The position numbers were made by a program, and so were the translations under genes. Positions 41,799-52,447 of a stretch of 64,000 nt of DNA are shown here, piece by piece. Source of the DNA: Planctomycetota bacterium (lineage in GTDB: Bacteria; Planctomycetota; PUPC01; DSUN01); NCBI GenBank assembly GCA_016872875.1, contig VGYW01000001.1:4800-68799 (forward strand), in the 5' to 3' direction. How positions within the stretch are numbered: the stretch's first letter is position 1; every line of letters begins with the position of its first letter. The notes under the pieces were generated by a model that had not been told where the DNA came from, ran no database searches, and worked only from the letters and a program-made list of their open reading frames with translations.

Positions 41799-42485
41799 CT
41801 AAGGCTCAGCGAAAGCACTCTGCTCGGGGCGGATGCCCACGAGGGCCTCGGCCCGGCGCGTGGCCTCAGTGATGGCGTCCTCGACCCGCTTGCGCCAGAC
41901 CTCGAGGTCGGCCTCCGTGAGCTTGGGCGGGACGAGGATGGGCTCGCCGTAGCAGAGGACGGCTCTCGACCAGGGCTTGGGCACGCGGAAGCGGTCCCAG
42001 GAGCGGAGCTGCCAGAAGCGCCTGGAGGCGAAGCCCATAGGGACGATTGGGCAGCCGCTCTTCTGGGAGAGGACGACGACGCCGGGCTGAGCGACGCAGC
42101 GGGGGCCGCGCGGGCCGTCGGGCACGAAGCCTAGGCTGCCGCCCTCGCGCATCTTGCGGACGAGCTGGATGAGGCCGCGCGCGCCGCCGTGGGTGGTGGA
42201 GCCGCGAATGGAGGTGTAGCCGATGCGGCGGAGCGCCCGGGCGATCAGCTCGCCGTCGGCGTGCTCGCTCACGAAGGCGTAGCCGCCCACGTGGCGGTGG
42301 TGGTAGAGGGTGGCCAGGAGCTCGAAGTGCCAGGACACGAACACGATGGCGCCGAACTGCTTTTCGATGGCCTCAAGCTGCTCGTCGCCGTGGACCTCGA
42401 GGCGGAGCGAACGGCAGATGAGGCCCCAGAGCCAGGTGCCCACCCATTCGGCAAGGAACCATTCGAGGTTGCGCCAACGGGCCAT
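41799..42485 (-). CDS. DUF374/LpxL-like lysophospholipid acyltransferase
   Basis: A 228-residue protein. VFVSWHFELLA (an HX4-like site) and GFVPDGPRGPRC are the signature of the DUF374 acyltransferase family, related to lipid A acyltransferases and often next to Kdo transferase genes. It probably acts at the inner membrane in envelope lipid synthesis. The ATG at 42485 is chosen because the longer in-frame extension is a translated GGATG array. Confidence 0.75.
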   Translation of the reverse strand: MARWRNLEWFLAEWVGTWLWGLICRSLRLEVHGDEQLEAIEKQFGAIVFVSWHFELLATLYHHRHVGGYAFVSEHADGELIARALRRIGYTSIRGSTTHGGARGLIQLVRKMREGGSLGFVPDGPRGPRCVAQPGVVVLSQKSGCPIVPMGFASRRFWQLRSWDRFRVPKPWSRAVLCYGEPILVPPKLTEADLEVWRKRVEDAITEATRRAEALVGIRPEQSAFAEP

Positions 42486-42521
42486 GGGCGACCTCAACAG
42501 GGCCTCAGGCCACCACCAAGG

Positions 42522-42595
42522 GGGATGAATGGATGTGTGGATGAATGGATGATTGTCCGACATCCATCCACCCATCCATCCATCCACTCATCCCC
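42522..42595. repeat. Foldback array of GGATG units, copy 1
   Basis: GGATGAAT/GGATGTGT units on the left and CATCCATCCACCC units on the right flank a centre TTGTCCGACA. The arms can form a long imperfect hairpin. Three similar arrays occur in the ribosomal region, with centres related to TGTCNGACA. Confidence 0.75.
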
Positions 42596-42613
42596 TGCGA
42601 TGAAGGTATCCAG

Positions 42614-43903
42614 CTACCTTCCGACGACGCGAGCGATATGGCGGCGCTGGAGCCAGGGGGTCGGGCCGACGATGACGAGGCTGCGCCGCTCGGGCCGGAG
42701 GACCTCGCGCGCGACGCGGCAGAGCTCCTCGGCGGTCAGCGACTTTATCCGCTCTCCCTCGTCCGTGGGCGTCACGATGTCCTGGGGCGAGAGGAGTATC
42801 TCGCGGACGCCGAGCCACTCGGCGACGGCGTCGGGGCTGTCTTCGAGGATTTCCATGTTGCAGGCGACGCGCTCCTTGATGATCTGGAGCTGAGCGTCGG
42901 GGATGCCTTCGTCGGCGAGGCGGCGGACCTCCTCCACGGTGGCCTCGACGGTGGCCGCCACTTTGCCGCGGCTCGTGGTGGTGACGATCTCGACCCAGCC
43001 GCAGTCGGAGAAGAGCGTGGAGCCGGCGGAGACGTCGTAGACGAGTCCCTCGCGCTCCCTGAGCCGGGCGAAGAGGCGCGAGGTCACGCCGCCGCCCAGG
43101 ATGTCGGCGATGGCGAGGACGGAGTAGACCTTTGGGTCGTGGTACGAGCAGGCCTTGTGGCAGAGCTTGAGGTAGGCCATCTTCGAGCGGGCGTGGTGGA
43201 AGAGGAAGCGGGGGGCGTCCTGGGCGTCGGCCAGGGCCGAGCAGGTGGCTGGCTCGCCGCTCTCGAGGGTCCCGAAGGACTCGCCGAGGAGGCCGCTCAC
43301 CTGGCGCTCGTCGAAGTTGCCCGCCACGCAGACGGCCATGTTGCGCGCCTTGAGGAAGTGGCGGTAGTGGGCGTGGAGGGCGTCGTGGGTGAAGCTGGCG
43401 ACGTTTGCCTCGCTGCCCAGGCATCGGAACGTGTGGCCCTGGCGGGGCCACATGAGCTCGTAGGAGAGCTCGTCTATGCTGCCCGCCTCGCCCGCGAGGT
43501 CGCGGTACTGGCCCATTTCTTCGAGGACGACCTTCCGCTCGGTCTCGACGTGCTCGCGGTCGAAGCGGGGGCGCAGCACCACCTCGGCCAGGAGGGTGAG
43601 GGCGCGGGCGAAGTGGCGGCTGTGGGAGCCCGCCATGACCTCGGTGTACTCGGGCATCGTGGCCCCGTTGAGCTCAACGCCGTGGGCGTCTATCTCCGTC
43701 GAGAGCGTGTCGGGGTCGGGGTAGCGCTCGGTGCCCTTGAAGAGGACGTGTTCGGCGAAGTGGGAGAGGCCGTTGTGGTCTGGGGGCTCGAAGCGCGGCC
43801 CCATGCGGAGGTATGCGATGGCGATGGCCGAGTGGAAGCTCGGCATCCGCACGTAGAGCACCCGCAAGCCGTTCGGGAGGATTTCGCGCCTGCACTCGAC
43901 CAT
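42614..43903 (-). CDS. M16-family zinc peptidase
   Basis: A 429-residue protein with the inverted zinc motif HFAEH (about residues 48-52) and a downstream Glu in ETERKVVLEEMGQY, as in insulinase/PqqL-type peptidases. A second half has the usual non-catalytic M16C-like fold (SRLFARLREREGLVYDVSAG). Homologues often sit close to translation genes in bacteria, for unknown reasons. No signal peptide, so probably cytoplasmic. Confidence 0.85.
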   Translation of the reverse strand: MVECRREILPNGLRVLYVRMPSFHSAIAIAYLRMGPRFEPPDHNGLSHFAEHVLFKGTERYPDPDTLSTEIDAHGVELNGATMPEYTEVMAGSHSRHFARALTLLAEVVLRPRFDREHVETERKVVLEEMGQYRDLAGEAGSIDELSYELMWPRQGHTFRCLGSEANVASFTHDALHAHYRHFLKARNMAVCVAGNFDERQVSGLLGESFGTLESGEPATCSALADAQDAPRFLFHHARSKMAYLKLCHKACSYHDPKVYSVLAIADILGGGVTSRLFARLREREGLVYDVSAGSTLFSDCGWVEIVTTTSRGKVAATVEATVEEVRRLADEGIPDAQLQIIKERVACNMEILEDSPDAVAEWLGVREILLSPQDIVTPTDEGERIKSLTAEELCRVAREVLRPERRSLVIVGPTPWLQRRHIARVVGR

Positions 43904-43910
43904 CGGGTGC

Positions 43911-44900
43911 TCAGAACTGTTCGAGGAAGCGGAGGTCGTTTTCGAGGAGGAGGCGTATGTCTGGGATGCCGAACTTGAGGAGCGCCACGCGGTCTATGCC
44001 CATGCCGAAGGCGAAGCCGGTGTAGCGTTCGGGGTCGTAGCCGACGGCCTGGAAGACCTTTGGGTGGACCATGCCGGCTCCGAGGAGCTCGAGCCAGCGC
44101 TGCTGGCCGCCGATCTCGCAGCAGACGTCCACCTCGGCGCTCGGCTCGGTGAAGGGGAAGAAGGAGGGGCGGAAGCGGGTCTGGGTGTTCGGCCCGAAGA
44201 GCTCGCGCATGGCCATCGTGAGGACCGCCTTGAGGTCGCCGAACGTCACGTCCTCCCCGACCACGAGGCCCTCGATCTGGTGGAAGACGGGCGAGTGGGT
44301 GGCGTCGGGGGTGTCGGGGCGGAAGACGCGGCCAGGGACGACGACGCGGATGGGGGGCTTGCGCTGCTCCATGACGCGGACCTGGACGGGCGAGGTGTGG
44401 GAGCGGAGGAGGATGTCGCCACCGATGTAGAAGGTGTCGAAGCTGTCGTGGGACGGGTGCTCGGCCGGGATGTTGAGGGCCTCGAAGTTGTAGTAGGCGA
44501 GCTCGACCTCTGGGCCTTCGACCGCCTCGAAGCCGAGGCGGGCGAAGACCTCACGGAGCTCGGCCTCGGCCTGGCGGAGCGGGTGCTCGTGGCCGATGGG
44601 GCGGCGCTCGCCGGGCACCGTGATGTCGGCGGCGGCCCTGGCGGCCTGGCCGCGGATGCGCTGAAGTGCCTCCTCGCGCGCGGCAAGCGCTTCGAGGATG
44701 GCGGCCTTGATCTCGTTGGCGAGTCGGCCTGCGGCGCGGCGCTCCTCGGGGGGCAGTGCGCCGAGGCGCCCAGTGAGGGCCTTGAGCGCGCCGCTGCGGC
44801 CGAGGTAGGCGGAGCGCGCGAGCTCGAGCTCGTCGGGGGTGAGCGCCCCCTCGATGCGGGCAATCGCCTGCCTGCGCACTTCCAGCAGCTCGGCCTCCAC
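43911..44900 (-). CDS. pheS: Phenylalanine--tRNA ligase alpha subunit
   Basis: A 329-residue class II synthetase subunit. The coiled-coil N-terminal arm is followed by the catalytic core (GPEVELAYYNFEALNIPAEH, PVFHQIEGLVV, GMGIDR). With PheT it charges tRNA-Phe; pheT is not in the window. The GTG start is preceded by AGGAGG 6 bases upstream. It follows rplT as in many bacteria. Confidence 0.95.
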   Translation of the reverse strand: MEAELLEVRRQAIARIEGALTPDELELARSAYLGRSGALKALTGRLGALPPEERRAAGRLANEIKAAILEALAAREEALQRIRGQAARAAADITVPGERRPIGHEHPLRQAEAELREVFARLGFEAVEGPEVELAYYNFEALNIPAEHPSHDSFDTFYIGGDILLRSHTSPVQVRVMEQRKPPIRVVVPGRVFRPDTPDATHSPVFHQIEGLVVGEDVTFGDLKAVLTMAMRELFGPNTQTRFRPSFFPFTEPSAEVDVCCEIGGQQRWLELLGAGMVHPKVFQAVGYDPERYTGFAFGMGIDRVALLKFGIPDIRLLLENDLRFLEQF

Positions 44901-44921
44901 GGCACGCCTCCTGGCAGGGGG

Positions 44922-45278
44922 TCAGCCTGAGGTTCCGCGGGCGACGGCGACGAGGCGGTCGAAGCCTTGGGGGTCGGCAATGGCGATCTCAGAAAGAGAC
45001 TTGCGGTCGAGCGCCACGCCCGCCTTCGTCAGGCCGTGGATGAAGCGGTTGTAGGGCATCCCGCGCAGGCGGCAGGCGGCGTTCAGGCGGGTGATCCAGA
45101 GCGCGCGGAACTCGCGCTTGCGGGCGCGGCGGTCGCGGTAGGCGTAGGCCAGCGAGCGCGTGATCGCCTGCTTTGCGAAGCGCCAGAGGCGCGAGCGGTT
45201 GCCCCAATAACCGCTCGCGGCCTTGATGATGCGCTTGTGGCGCCTGCGCCGCGCGGGGGAACGGGTGACTCTTGGCAT
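44922..45278 (-). CDS. rplT: Large ribosomal subunit protein L20
   Basis: A 118-residue protein with the basic N-terminal extension (RVTRSPARRRRHKRI) and the conserved RSRLWRFAKQAITRS core. It is needed early in 50S assembly; in several bacteria it autoregulates the infC-rpmI-rplT operon. AAGGAG precedes the ATG. The 126-base gap to rpmI holds a GGATG foldback array, which could interfere with or substitute for such control. Confidence 0.95.
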   Translation of the reverse strand: MPRVTRSPARRRRHKRIIKAASGYWGNRSRLWRFAKQAITRSLAYAYRDRRARKREFRALWITRLNAACRLRGMPYNRFIHGLTKAGVALDRKSLSEIAIADPQGFDRLVAVARGTSG

Positions 45279-45298
45279 AGGTTTGTCTCCTTAGGCTT

Positions 45299-45370
45299 GG
45301 ATGAATGGATGAATGGACGAATGGATGGGTGTCAGACAATCATCCATTCATCCATCCATCCAATCATCCC
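45299..45370. repeat. Foldback array of GGATG units, copy 2
   Basis: ATGAATGGATGAATGG units, centre GGTGTCAGACAATC, then CATCCATTCATCC units. It lies between rpmI and rplT inside an otherwise tight operon. Confidence 0.75.
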
Positions 45371-45403
45371 CTCTGGCTACGGCCAATGGCCGTCCCAAGC
45401 GGG

Positions 45404-45601
45404 CTAGCCTCCGGCCAAGGCGCGGATGATGGTCTTGACGATCTTGCCGTCCACGCCGGTCGGCCGGCTGAGGTTGCGGCGACGCTTGGCGTTCTTGGTG
45501 CTCATGAGGTGGCTCTTGCCGCACTTGCGGCGCACGAGCTTGCCGGAGCGGGTGACTCGGACGCGTGCTTTGAGGCCCTTGTGGGTCTTGAGTTTCGGCA
45601 T
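45404..45601 (-). CDS. rpmI: Large ribosomal subunit protein L35
   Basis: A 65-residue basic protein with the L35 pattern (KTHKGLKARVRVTRSGKLVR, then SHLMSTKNAKRRRNLSR). AGGAG precedes the ATG at 45601. It lies between infC and rplT. Confidence 0.95.
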   Translation of the reverse strand: MPKLKTHKGLKARVRVTRSGKLVRRKCGKSHLMSTKNAKRRRNLSRPTGVDGKIVKTIIRALAGG

Positions 45602-45642
45602 GGGTCTCCTCTTGCGGTGCTGACTGGGAAGGACCAAGGTGC

Positions 45643-46155
45643 TCAACTCGTCTTGGAGACGAGCGTCATGGTCATCCGGCGGCCCTCGATGCGCGCCTCC
45701 TGTTCGACCTTTGTGGCGTCTTCGAGGAGGGCCTTGAACTTTGCGAGGACCTCGTGGCCAAGCTCGCGGTGCGCCATCTCGCGCCCCTTGAAGAAGACGT
45801 TGGCCTGGATCTTGTCGCCGAGCGCAAGGAGCTTCCGCGCGTGGTTGGCCTTGACCTCGAGGTCGTGATCGCCCGTCTTGGGGTGCAGGCGAATCTCCTT
45901 GGTATGGACCCTGTGGTGATGGGCCTTCGCCTGGTGCGCGCGCTTCTTCTGGCGGTACTTGTACTTCCCGTAGTCCATCAGCTTGCACACGGGCGGCACG
46001 GCGCTGGGCGCGACCTCGACGAGGTCCACGGTGGCCTCGCGCGCGATGGCGAGGGCCTCGCCGAGCGACTTGATGCCGAGTTGTTCGCCCTCCGGGCCGA
46101 TCAGGCGCACCTGCGGGCTGCGAATCTGCTCGTTGATCCGGGGCTCCTGGGAGAT
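45643..46155 (-). CDS. infC: Translation initiation factor IF-3, non-AUG (ATC) start
   Basis: A 170-residue factor that monitors start-codon pairing on the 30S subunit. The sequence from ISQEPRINEQIRSPQVRLIG onward matches IF-3 N-termini, with EIRLHPKTGDHDLEVKANHA later. No ATG, GTG or TTG fits the beginning; the codon at the expected place is ATC (46155-46153), with TAGGAGG upstream. IF-3 genes commonly use AUU/AUC, which lets IF-3 limit its own synthesis. The thrS stop codon TAG is part of the TAGGAGG site. Confidence 0.93.
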   Translation of the reverse strand: MSQEPRINEQIRSPQVRLIGPEGEQLGIKSLGEALAIAREATVDLVEVAPSAVPPVCKLMDYGKYKYRQKKRAHQAKAHHHRVHTKEIRLHPKTGDHDLEVKANHARKLLALGDKIQANVFFKGREMAHRELGHEVLAKFKALLEDATKVEQEARIEGRRMTMTLVSKTS

Positions 46156-46169
46156 TGGGTCACCACCTC

Positions 46170-47924
<1,755 letters not shown>

Positions 47925-47956
47925 GGTGTTGATACGGTCGTTAGCCGCAATGAAAG

Positions 47957-48032
47957 GGGATGATTGGATGGGTGGATGAATGGATGACTGCGTGACACTC
48001 ATCCACCCATCCATCCATTCATCCATTCATCC
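47957..48032. repeat. Foldback array of GGATG units, copy 3
   Basis: GGATGATTGGATGGGTGGATG-like units, centre CTGCGTGACACTC, then CATCCACCC/CATCCATTC units. Located between tRNA-Val and thrS. Confidence 0.75.
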
Positions 48033-48113
48033 TGGGTATGCCCGCCAAGCGCGCGCATAGAGGTCATGGCGAACGGCCGGCCTGCTGGCGCGTGCCAACC
48101 GGCCGGCCGTGGG

Positions 48114-48190
48114 TGGTGGGCGATACTGGATTCGAACCAGTGACCTTTAGCTTGTCGAGCTAACGCTCTAGCCAACTGAGCTAATCGCCC
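48114..48190 (-). tRNA. tRNA-Val(GAC)
   Basis: A complete cloverleaf on the minus strand: acceptor GGGCGAT/ATCGCCC, D stem GCTC/GAGC, anticodon stem TTAGC/GCTAA with loop TCGACAA, T arm ACTGG-TTCGAAT-CCAGT, discriminator A, and an encoded CCA. The anticodon reads GAC (Val). Position 33 is C instead of the near-universal U. Its first 10 bases overlap the end of the rplQ reading frame, whose TAG stop is T8-A9-G10 of the tRNA. Confidence 0.9.
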
Positions 48191-48690
48191 TCTGCCTGCT
48201 GGGCGCCGGGCGCGGACTCCTGGGCGGCGGCCGACGCGTCGGGCTTCTCCTGCGGCCTGGCTGCGACCCTTGGGGCCACGGGTTCGGCGGCCTTCGCCCC
48301 CGCCGCGGCCGCCTCGGGGACCAGCTCGAGGTAGCAGAGGTCCGCGGCGTCGCCCACCCTGCACTTCGGGAGCCGCACCACACGAGTATACCCGCCGTTG
48401 CGGTTGGTGTAAAGCGGAGCGATGTCTTCGAAGAGGGACTTGACGACCCCCTTGTTGGCGAGGAGGGCGAGGGCCTGGCGTCGGGCGTGGAGCGTGCCCC
48501 TCTTGCCGAGGGTGACGGCGCGGTCGGCGAGGCGCCGGGCCTGCTTGGCCTTGATGATGGTGGTCGTGACCCTTCGCGGCATGCCCTCCTTGGGCTCGAC
48601 GAGGAGCAGGTTGCACACGAGGTTCCGCAGCATGGCCTTGCGGTGTGCGTCGGTGCGGCTGAGCTGTTTGCCGCCTTTGCGGTGTCTCAT
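48181..48690 (-). CDS. rplQ: Large ribosomal subunit protein L17 with C-terminal extension
   Basis: A 169-residue L17; residues 1-125 match the family (MRHRKGGKQLSRTDAHRKAM), and a further 45 residues are an Ala/Pro/Glu-rich disordered tail. It overlaps rpoA by 4 bases. The stop codon is inside the tRNA-Val gene. Confidence 0.95.
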   Translation of the reverse strand: MRHRKGGKQLSRTDAHRKAMLRNLVCNLLLVEPKEGMPRRVTTTIIKAKQARRLADRAVTLGKRGTLHARRQALALLANKGVVKSLFEDIAPLYTNRNGGYTRVVRLPKCRVGDAADLCYLELVPEAAAAGAKAAEPVAPRVAARPQEKPDASAAAQESAPGAQQAEGD

Positions 48691-49733
48691 GCTGTGCTTT
48701 CGTCCTGTGCTCCCTCGCCCTCTGGGGCCGGCGCCGGGGCGGCGTCGAGGCCCATCCCGAGCGAGAGGCCGAGGTTGGCGAGTTTGGCCTTGATGTCGTT
48801 CAGCGAGGTCTTCCCGAGGTTGCGGACCGCGAGGAGCTGGGGCTCGGTCTTCACGATAAGGTCGCGGACCGTCTGGATGTTCTCGGACTCCAGGCAGTTC
48901 TGTGCCCTGACGGAGAGGTCGAGCTCCTCGACGGTCATAGCCAGCTTGCGGCCGAGCTCGTCGGGCACCTGGCGTATCTCGCGGCGCTTGCCGCCCCGGT
49001 CGTCTTTCTCAGCGGGCAGCTCGCGCCCGATCTCGAAGTAGAGGATGAACGGGTCGAGGTGCTTGCGCAGTATCCTGGTGGCCTCCACCAGGGCGGTCTC
49101 GGGGTGGAGGGTGCCGTCGGTCCAGACCTCGAGGGTCAGGCGGTCGTAGTTGGTCTTCTGGCCGACGCGCGTGTTGTCGGCCCTGTAGCTCACGCGGCGG
49201 ACCGGGGAGAAGAGGGTGTCAACGGGGATGACGCCGACCTCCTGTTCGGGCTTGGTGTTCTCCTCGGCGGTGGCGTAGCCGCGGCCGCGCCGGGCGCCCA
49301 TCTCGACGGAGAAGCTCACGTCCTCGTTCAGCGTGGCGATGTGCAGCTCGGGGTTCACGATCTCCACGTCGGGGTCGGCCTGGATGTCAGCCGCGGTAAC
49401 GTCCCCGCGGGTGCGGCGTTCGATCTTGAGGACCTTCGGGCCTTCCGAGTGGAGCTTGAGGCGCACCTGCTTGATGTTGAGGATGATGTCGGTGACGTCC
49501 TCCACGACGCCCTGGATGGTGGAGTACTGATGCTGGACGCCCGCGATGCGCACGGTGGTGATGCCGGCGCCCTCGATGGAGGAGAGGAGGACGCGGCGCA
49601 GGCTGTTCCCGATCGTCGTCCCGAAGCCCCTCTCGAAGGGCTCAGCAACGAACTTGCCGTAGGAACTGGTCAGCGACTCGCGGTCGCAGACCACGCGTGT
49701 TGGAAGCTCGAAGCCTCGCCAGCGGATTCGCAT
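48687..49733 (-). CDS. rpoA: DNA-directed RNA polymerase subunit alpha
   Basis: A 348-residue alpha subunit: the N-terminal dimerisation domain (FVAEPFERGFGTTIGNSLRR) and C-terminal DNA-binding domain (LDLSVRAQNCLESENIQTVR) are both complete. It ends in an acidic Pro/Ala tail. It lies between rpsD and rplQ as in most bacteria. Confidence 0.97.
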   Translation of the reverse strand: MRIRWRGFELPTRVVCDRESLTSSYGKFVAEPFERGFGTTIGNSLRRVLLSSIEGAGITTVRIAGVQHQYSTIQGVVEDVTDIILNIKQVRLKLHSEGPKVLKIERRTRGDVTAADIQADPDVEIVNPELHIATLNEDVSFSVEMGARRGRGYATAEENTKPEQEVGVIPVDTLFSPVRRVSYRADNTRVGQKTNYDRLTLEVWTDGTLHPETALVEATRILRKHLDPFILYFEIGRELPAEKDDRGGKRREIRQVPDELGRKLAMTVEELDLSVRAQNCLESENIQTVRDLIVKTEPQLLAVRNLGKTSLNDIKAKLANLGLSLGMGLDAAPAPAPEGEGAQDESTA

Positions 49734-49751
49734 TCGTGTCTCCTGGACGGC

Positions 49752-50378
49752 CTATTTGGAGCAGAGCTCGACGATGAGTTGTTCCCTGACGGGGGCCGAC
49801 ACTTCATCGCGGTTGGGCAGATTGACGACGCGGCCCTGAAGGGGCTCGGGGGTGAGGTCGAGCCAACTGGGCATCGGCCGGTTCTTCATCAGCTCGCGGA
49901 CGCTGGCCAAGAGCTTGCCGGTGCCCTCGTCGCGCTTCGGGGCGATGACGTCGCCCGGCTTCACTGGCCTGGAGGGCATGCTGATGGCCCGGCCGTTGAC
50001 CTCGATGTGGCCGTGGGTGATGAGCTGCCGGGCCTGCTGGCGCGAGGCGGCCATGCCGAGGCGGTGCACCACGTTGTCGAGGCGGCGCTCGAGGGCGACC
50101 AAGAGGTTCTCGCCCGTGTTGCCCTTCTGGCGCTCGGCCTGCGCGAAGTAGTGGCGGAACTGGCGCTCCAGGATGCCGTAGAAGCGTTTGAGCTTCTGCT
50201 TCTCGCGGAGCTGGACTCCATAGGCTGAGAACTTGCCGCGTCGCCAGGCGTGCATGCCGGGCGGGAAGTCGCGCCGGCTGAACGCGCACTTGGCGGTCTC
50301 GCAGCGGGGGCCTTTGAGCATGAGCTTCATGCCCTCGCGGCGGCAAAGCTTGCACTTGGGACCGGTGTCTCTACCCAA
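49752..50378 (-). CDS. rpsD: Small ribosomal subunit protein S4 (zinc-binding form)
   Basis: A 208-residue S4 with four N-terminal cysteines (CKLC, then CETAKC) for zinc, followed by the S4 RNA-binding core ([20 protein letters not shown]). It organises early 30S assembly. GAGGAG precedes the ATG. Confidence 0.97.
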   Translation of the reverse strand: MGRDTGPKCKLCRREGMKLMLKGPRCETAKCAFSRRDFPPGMHAWRRGKFSAYGVQLREKQKLKRFYGILERQFRHYFAQAERQKGNTGENLLVALERRLDNVVHRLGMAASRQQARQLITHGHIEVNGRAISMPSRPVKPGDVIAPKRDEGTGKLLASVRELMKNRPMPSWLDLTPEPLQGRVVNLPNRDEVSAPVREQLIVELCSK

Positions 50379-50407
50379 CGACTAGGGCTCCTCTCGTGGG
50401 CGGCCGG

Positions 50408-50842
50408 CTACACGCGCCGCTTCTTGCGCGGCCGGCAGCCATTGTGCGGCAGTGGGGTGACATCCTCGATGGACTTTATCTCCAGGCCGGCGGCCTGGAG
50501 GGCGCGGATGGCCGACTCGCGGCCCGAGCCAGGCCCCTTGACCTTGACCTCGACCTGTCGGACGCCGAGCTTCTGGGCCTGCTGGGCGGCGTTCTCGGCG
50601 GCGCGCTGGGCGGCGAAGGGCGTGCTCTTGCGCGAGCCCTTGAACCCGATCGTGCCGGCCGACGCCCAGCAGATCGCGTCGCCGTTAAGGTCGCTTATCG
50701 TCACCACGGTGTTGTTGAAGGACGCCTTGATGTGTGCGACGCCGAGCGCGACGGTGCGGCGGACGCGCCGGCGCGCGGCGGGCTTCGGGGCGGCCTTCTG
50801 TGGTGCCGGCGCTGCCGGCGGTGCTGGTGCAGCCTTTCCCAT
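50408..50842 (-). CDS. rpsK: Small ribosomal subunit protein S11
   Basis: A 144-residue protein with an Ala/Pro/Lys-rich N-terminal extension, then the S11 core ([38 protein letters not shown]) and the conserved [11 protein letters not shown] end. Confidence 0.97.
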   Translation of the reverse strand: MGKAAPAPPAAPAPQKAAPKPAARRRVRRTVALGVAHIKASFNNTVVTISDLNGDAICWASAGTIGFKGSRKSTPFAAQRAAENAAQQAQKLGVRQVEVKVKGPGSGRESAIRALQAAGLEIKSIEDVTPLPHNGCRPRKKRRV

Positions 50843-50863
50843 GCGTGCTCCTGTAGGGGCGGC

Positions 50864-51250
50864 TCAGCCGCGGGTTTCCTTCACGCTCTTCTTGCCCGCA
50901 ACGGTCTTGCGCGGCCCCTTGCGGGTGCGCGCGTTGGTGCGCGTGCGCTGGCCGCGCACGGGGAGGCCCAGGCGGTGCCTGATGCCCCGGTAGCAGGCGA
51001 TGTCGCGCAGCCGCGCGATGTTCTGCGAAACCAGCCGCCGCAGCTCGCCCTCCACCATGAAGTTCTTGTCCACGATTGACGCGATGCGCGACAGCTCGTC
51101 CTCCGAGAGGTCCTTGGCGCGGACGTTGCCGTCAATGCCCGCCTGGTGGAGGATTCGGCCGGCCGAGGCCGGGCCGATGCCGTAGATGTAGGTGAGCGCT
51201 ACGACGGAGCGCTTGTTTCCCGGAATATCCACGCCAGCGACTCGTGGCAT
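50864..51250 (-). CDS. rpsM: Small ribosomal subunit protein S13
   Basis: A 128-residue S13 ([20 protein letters not shown], then [20 protein letters not shown]), followed by rpsK, rpsD and rpoA in the standard alpha-operon order. Confidence 0.97.
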   Translation of the reverse strand: MPRVAGVDIPGNKRSVVALTYIYGIGPASAGRILHQAGIDGNVRAKDLSEDELSRIASIVDKNFMVEGELRRLVSQNIARLRDIACYRGIRHRLGLPVRGQRTRTNARTRKGPRKTVAGKKSVKETRG

Positions 51251-51289
51251 GCCAGAGCTTCCTTTCGCAATGCGGGGCCGGGGGCGGCC

Positions 51290-51403
51290 TCAGCCCTGCC
51301 GCTGCTTGTGGCGCGGGTTCGTGCAGATGACGCGCACCACCCCCTTGCGCCGCACAAGCTTGCAGTTCTCGCAAATCCGCCGAACGGACGAACACACTTT
51401 CAT
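51290..51403 (-). CDS. rpmJ: Large ribosomal subunit protein L36
   Basis: A 37-residue protein ([20 protein letters not shown], then [16 protein letters not shown]) with the Cys/Cys/Cys/His zinc set of the C+ form. It lies between infA and rpmS-type position of rpsM, as usual. Confidence 0.95.
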   Translation of the reverse strand: MKVCSSVRRICENCKLVRRKGVVRVICTNPRHKQRQG

Positions 51404-51440
51404 GGTTCACCCACCTCAGAGCAGGCCCGGCCTGCCGGGC

Positions 51441-51656
51441 CTACTCGCGGTATACGATGCGCCCCTTGCTCAGGTCGTAGGGCGATAGCTCAACCGTCAC
51501 GCGGTCCCCAGGCAGGATGCGGATGAAGTGCATCCGCATCTTGCCCGAGACGTGTGCCGTGACGATGTGGCCGTTCTCCAACTGCACCCGGAACACAGCA
51601 TTCGGGAGGGCATCCTTCACCACCGCCTCGACGCGAATGCCTTGCTCTTTCCCCAT
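51441..51656 (-). CDS. infA: Translation initiation factor IF-1
   Basis: A 71-residue OB-fold factor ([37 protein letters not shown]). The ATG at 51656 gives the normal family length. It lies between map and rpmJ. Confidence 0.96.
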   Translation of the reverse strand: MGKEQGIRVEAVVKDALPNAVFRVQLENGHIVTAHVSGKMRMHFIRILPGDRVTVELSPYDLSKGRIVYRE

Positions 51657-51664
51657 AGGCCATT

Positions 51665-52447
51665 CTATTCCTTCTCGCCGGGCGCGAGGGTCATCACCTC
51701 CACGCCGTCGCGGGTCACGCAGACCGTGTGCTCGAAGTGGGCAGACGGCGAGCCGTCGGCGCTCACCACGGTCCAGCGGTTCGGCAGCGTCCGCACCTGC
51801 CAGCGTCCGGCGTTGATCATCGGCTCGATCGCCAGCACCATGCCCGGACGCAGGACCACGTCCTTGAGCTTGGAGCTGTAGTAGTTCGGCACCTGCGGGT
51901 CTTCCCACAGGCTTGAGCCGACCCCGTGGCCCACAAGGTCGCGGACCACCGAGAAGCCGTTGGCCTCGACGTGCCGCTGGACCGCGCGGCTGATGTCGGC
52001 TAGATGGCGGCCAGGGCCCGCGGCCCTGATGCCCAGCCAGAGCGCCTCGCGGCAGACATCGAGGAGCCGTTGGGCCTTCGCCGACACGGCGCCGATGGCC
52101 AGGCTCACGGCGCCGTCGCCGTAGTAGCCCTTGTAGCGCGCGCCAACGTCCACGCTCAGCAAATCCCCCTCGCGCAACGACCGCTCGCCGGGGATGCCGT
52201 GGACGACTTCTTCGTTTATCGAAGTGCAGATGCTGCCCGGGAAGGGGGGGCGCTTGCCAGTGGCGCCGTGGCCCTTGAACGCCGGCTCAGCTCCGCATTC
52301 TATTATCCGTTTTTCGACCGCGTTGTCAAGCTGCCCCGTGGTCACGCCGGGCCTGGCAAGGGAGCGGACGAGCGCGAGCGCCTCCACGACGACCCGACAG
52401 GCAACCCTGATCTGCGCCAGCTCGCGCTCCGACTTCAGCGTGATCAA
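51665..52447 (-). CDS. map: Methionine aminopeptidase, type I
   Basis: A 260-residue metalloprotease that removes the initiator methionine. The metal ligands are visible: [16 protein letters not shown] (two Asp), [12 protein letters not shown] (His), EPMI and EHTV (Glu). The TTG start at 52447 overlaps the adk stop; no better start exists in frame near the conserved LKSEREL segment. Confidence 0.93.
   Translation of the reverse strand: MITLKSERELAQIRVACRVVVEALALVRSLARPGVTTGQLDNAVEKRIIECGAEPAFKGHGATGKRPPFPGSICTSINEEVVHGIPGERSLREGDLLSVDVGARYKGYYGDGAVSLAIGAVSAKAQRLLDVCREALWLGIRAAGPGRHLADISRAVQRHVEANGFSVVRDLVGHGVGSSLWEDPQVPNYYSSKLKDVVLRPGMVLAIEPMINAGRWQVRTLPNRWTVVSADGSPSAHFEHTVCVTRDGVEVMTLAPGEKE

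Noticed and set aside
48074..48109. GGCCGGCC hairpin as terminator after tRNA-Val
   Set aside because: Stem is strong but there is no U-run, so a terminator role cannot be supported.
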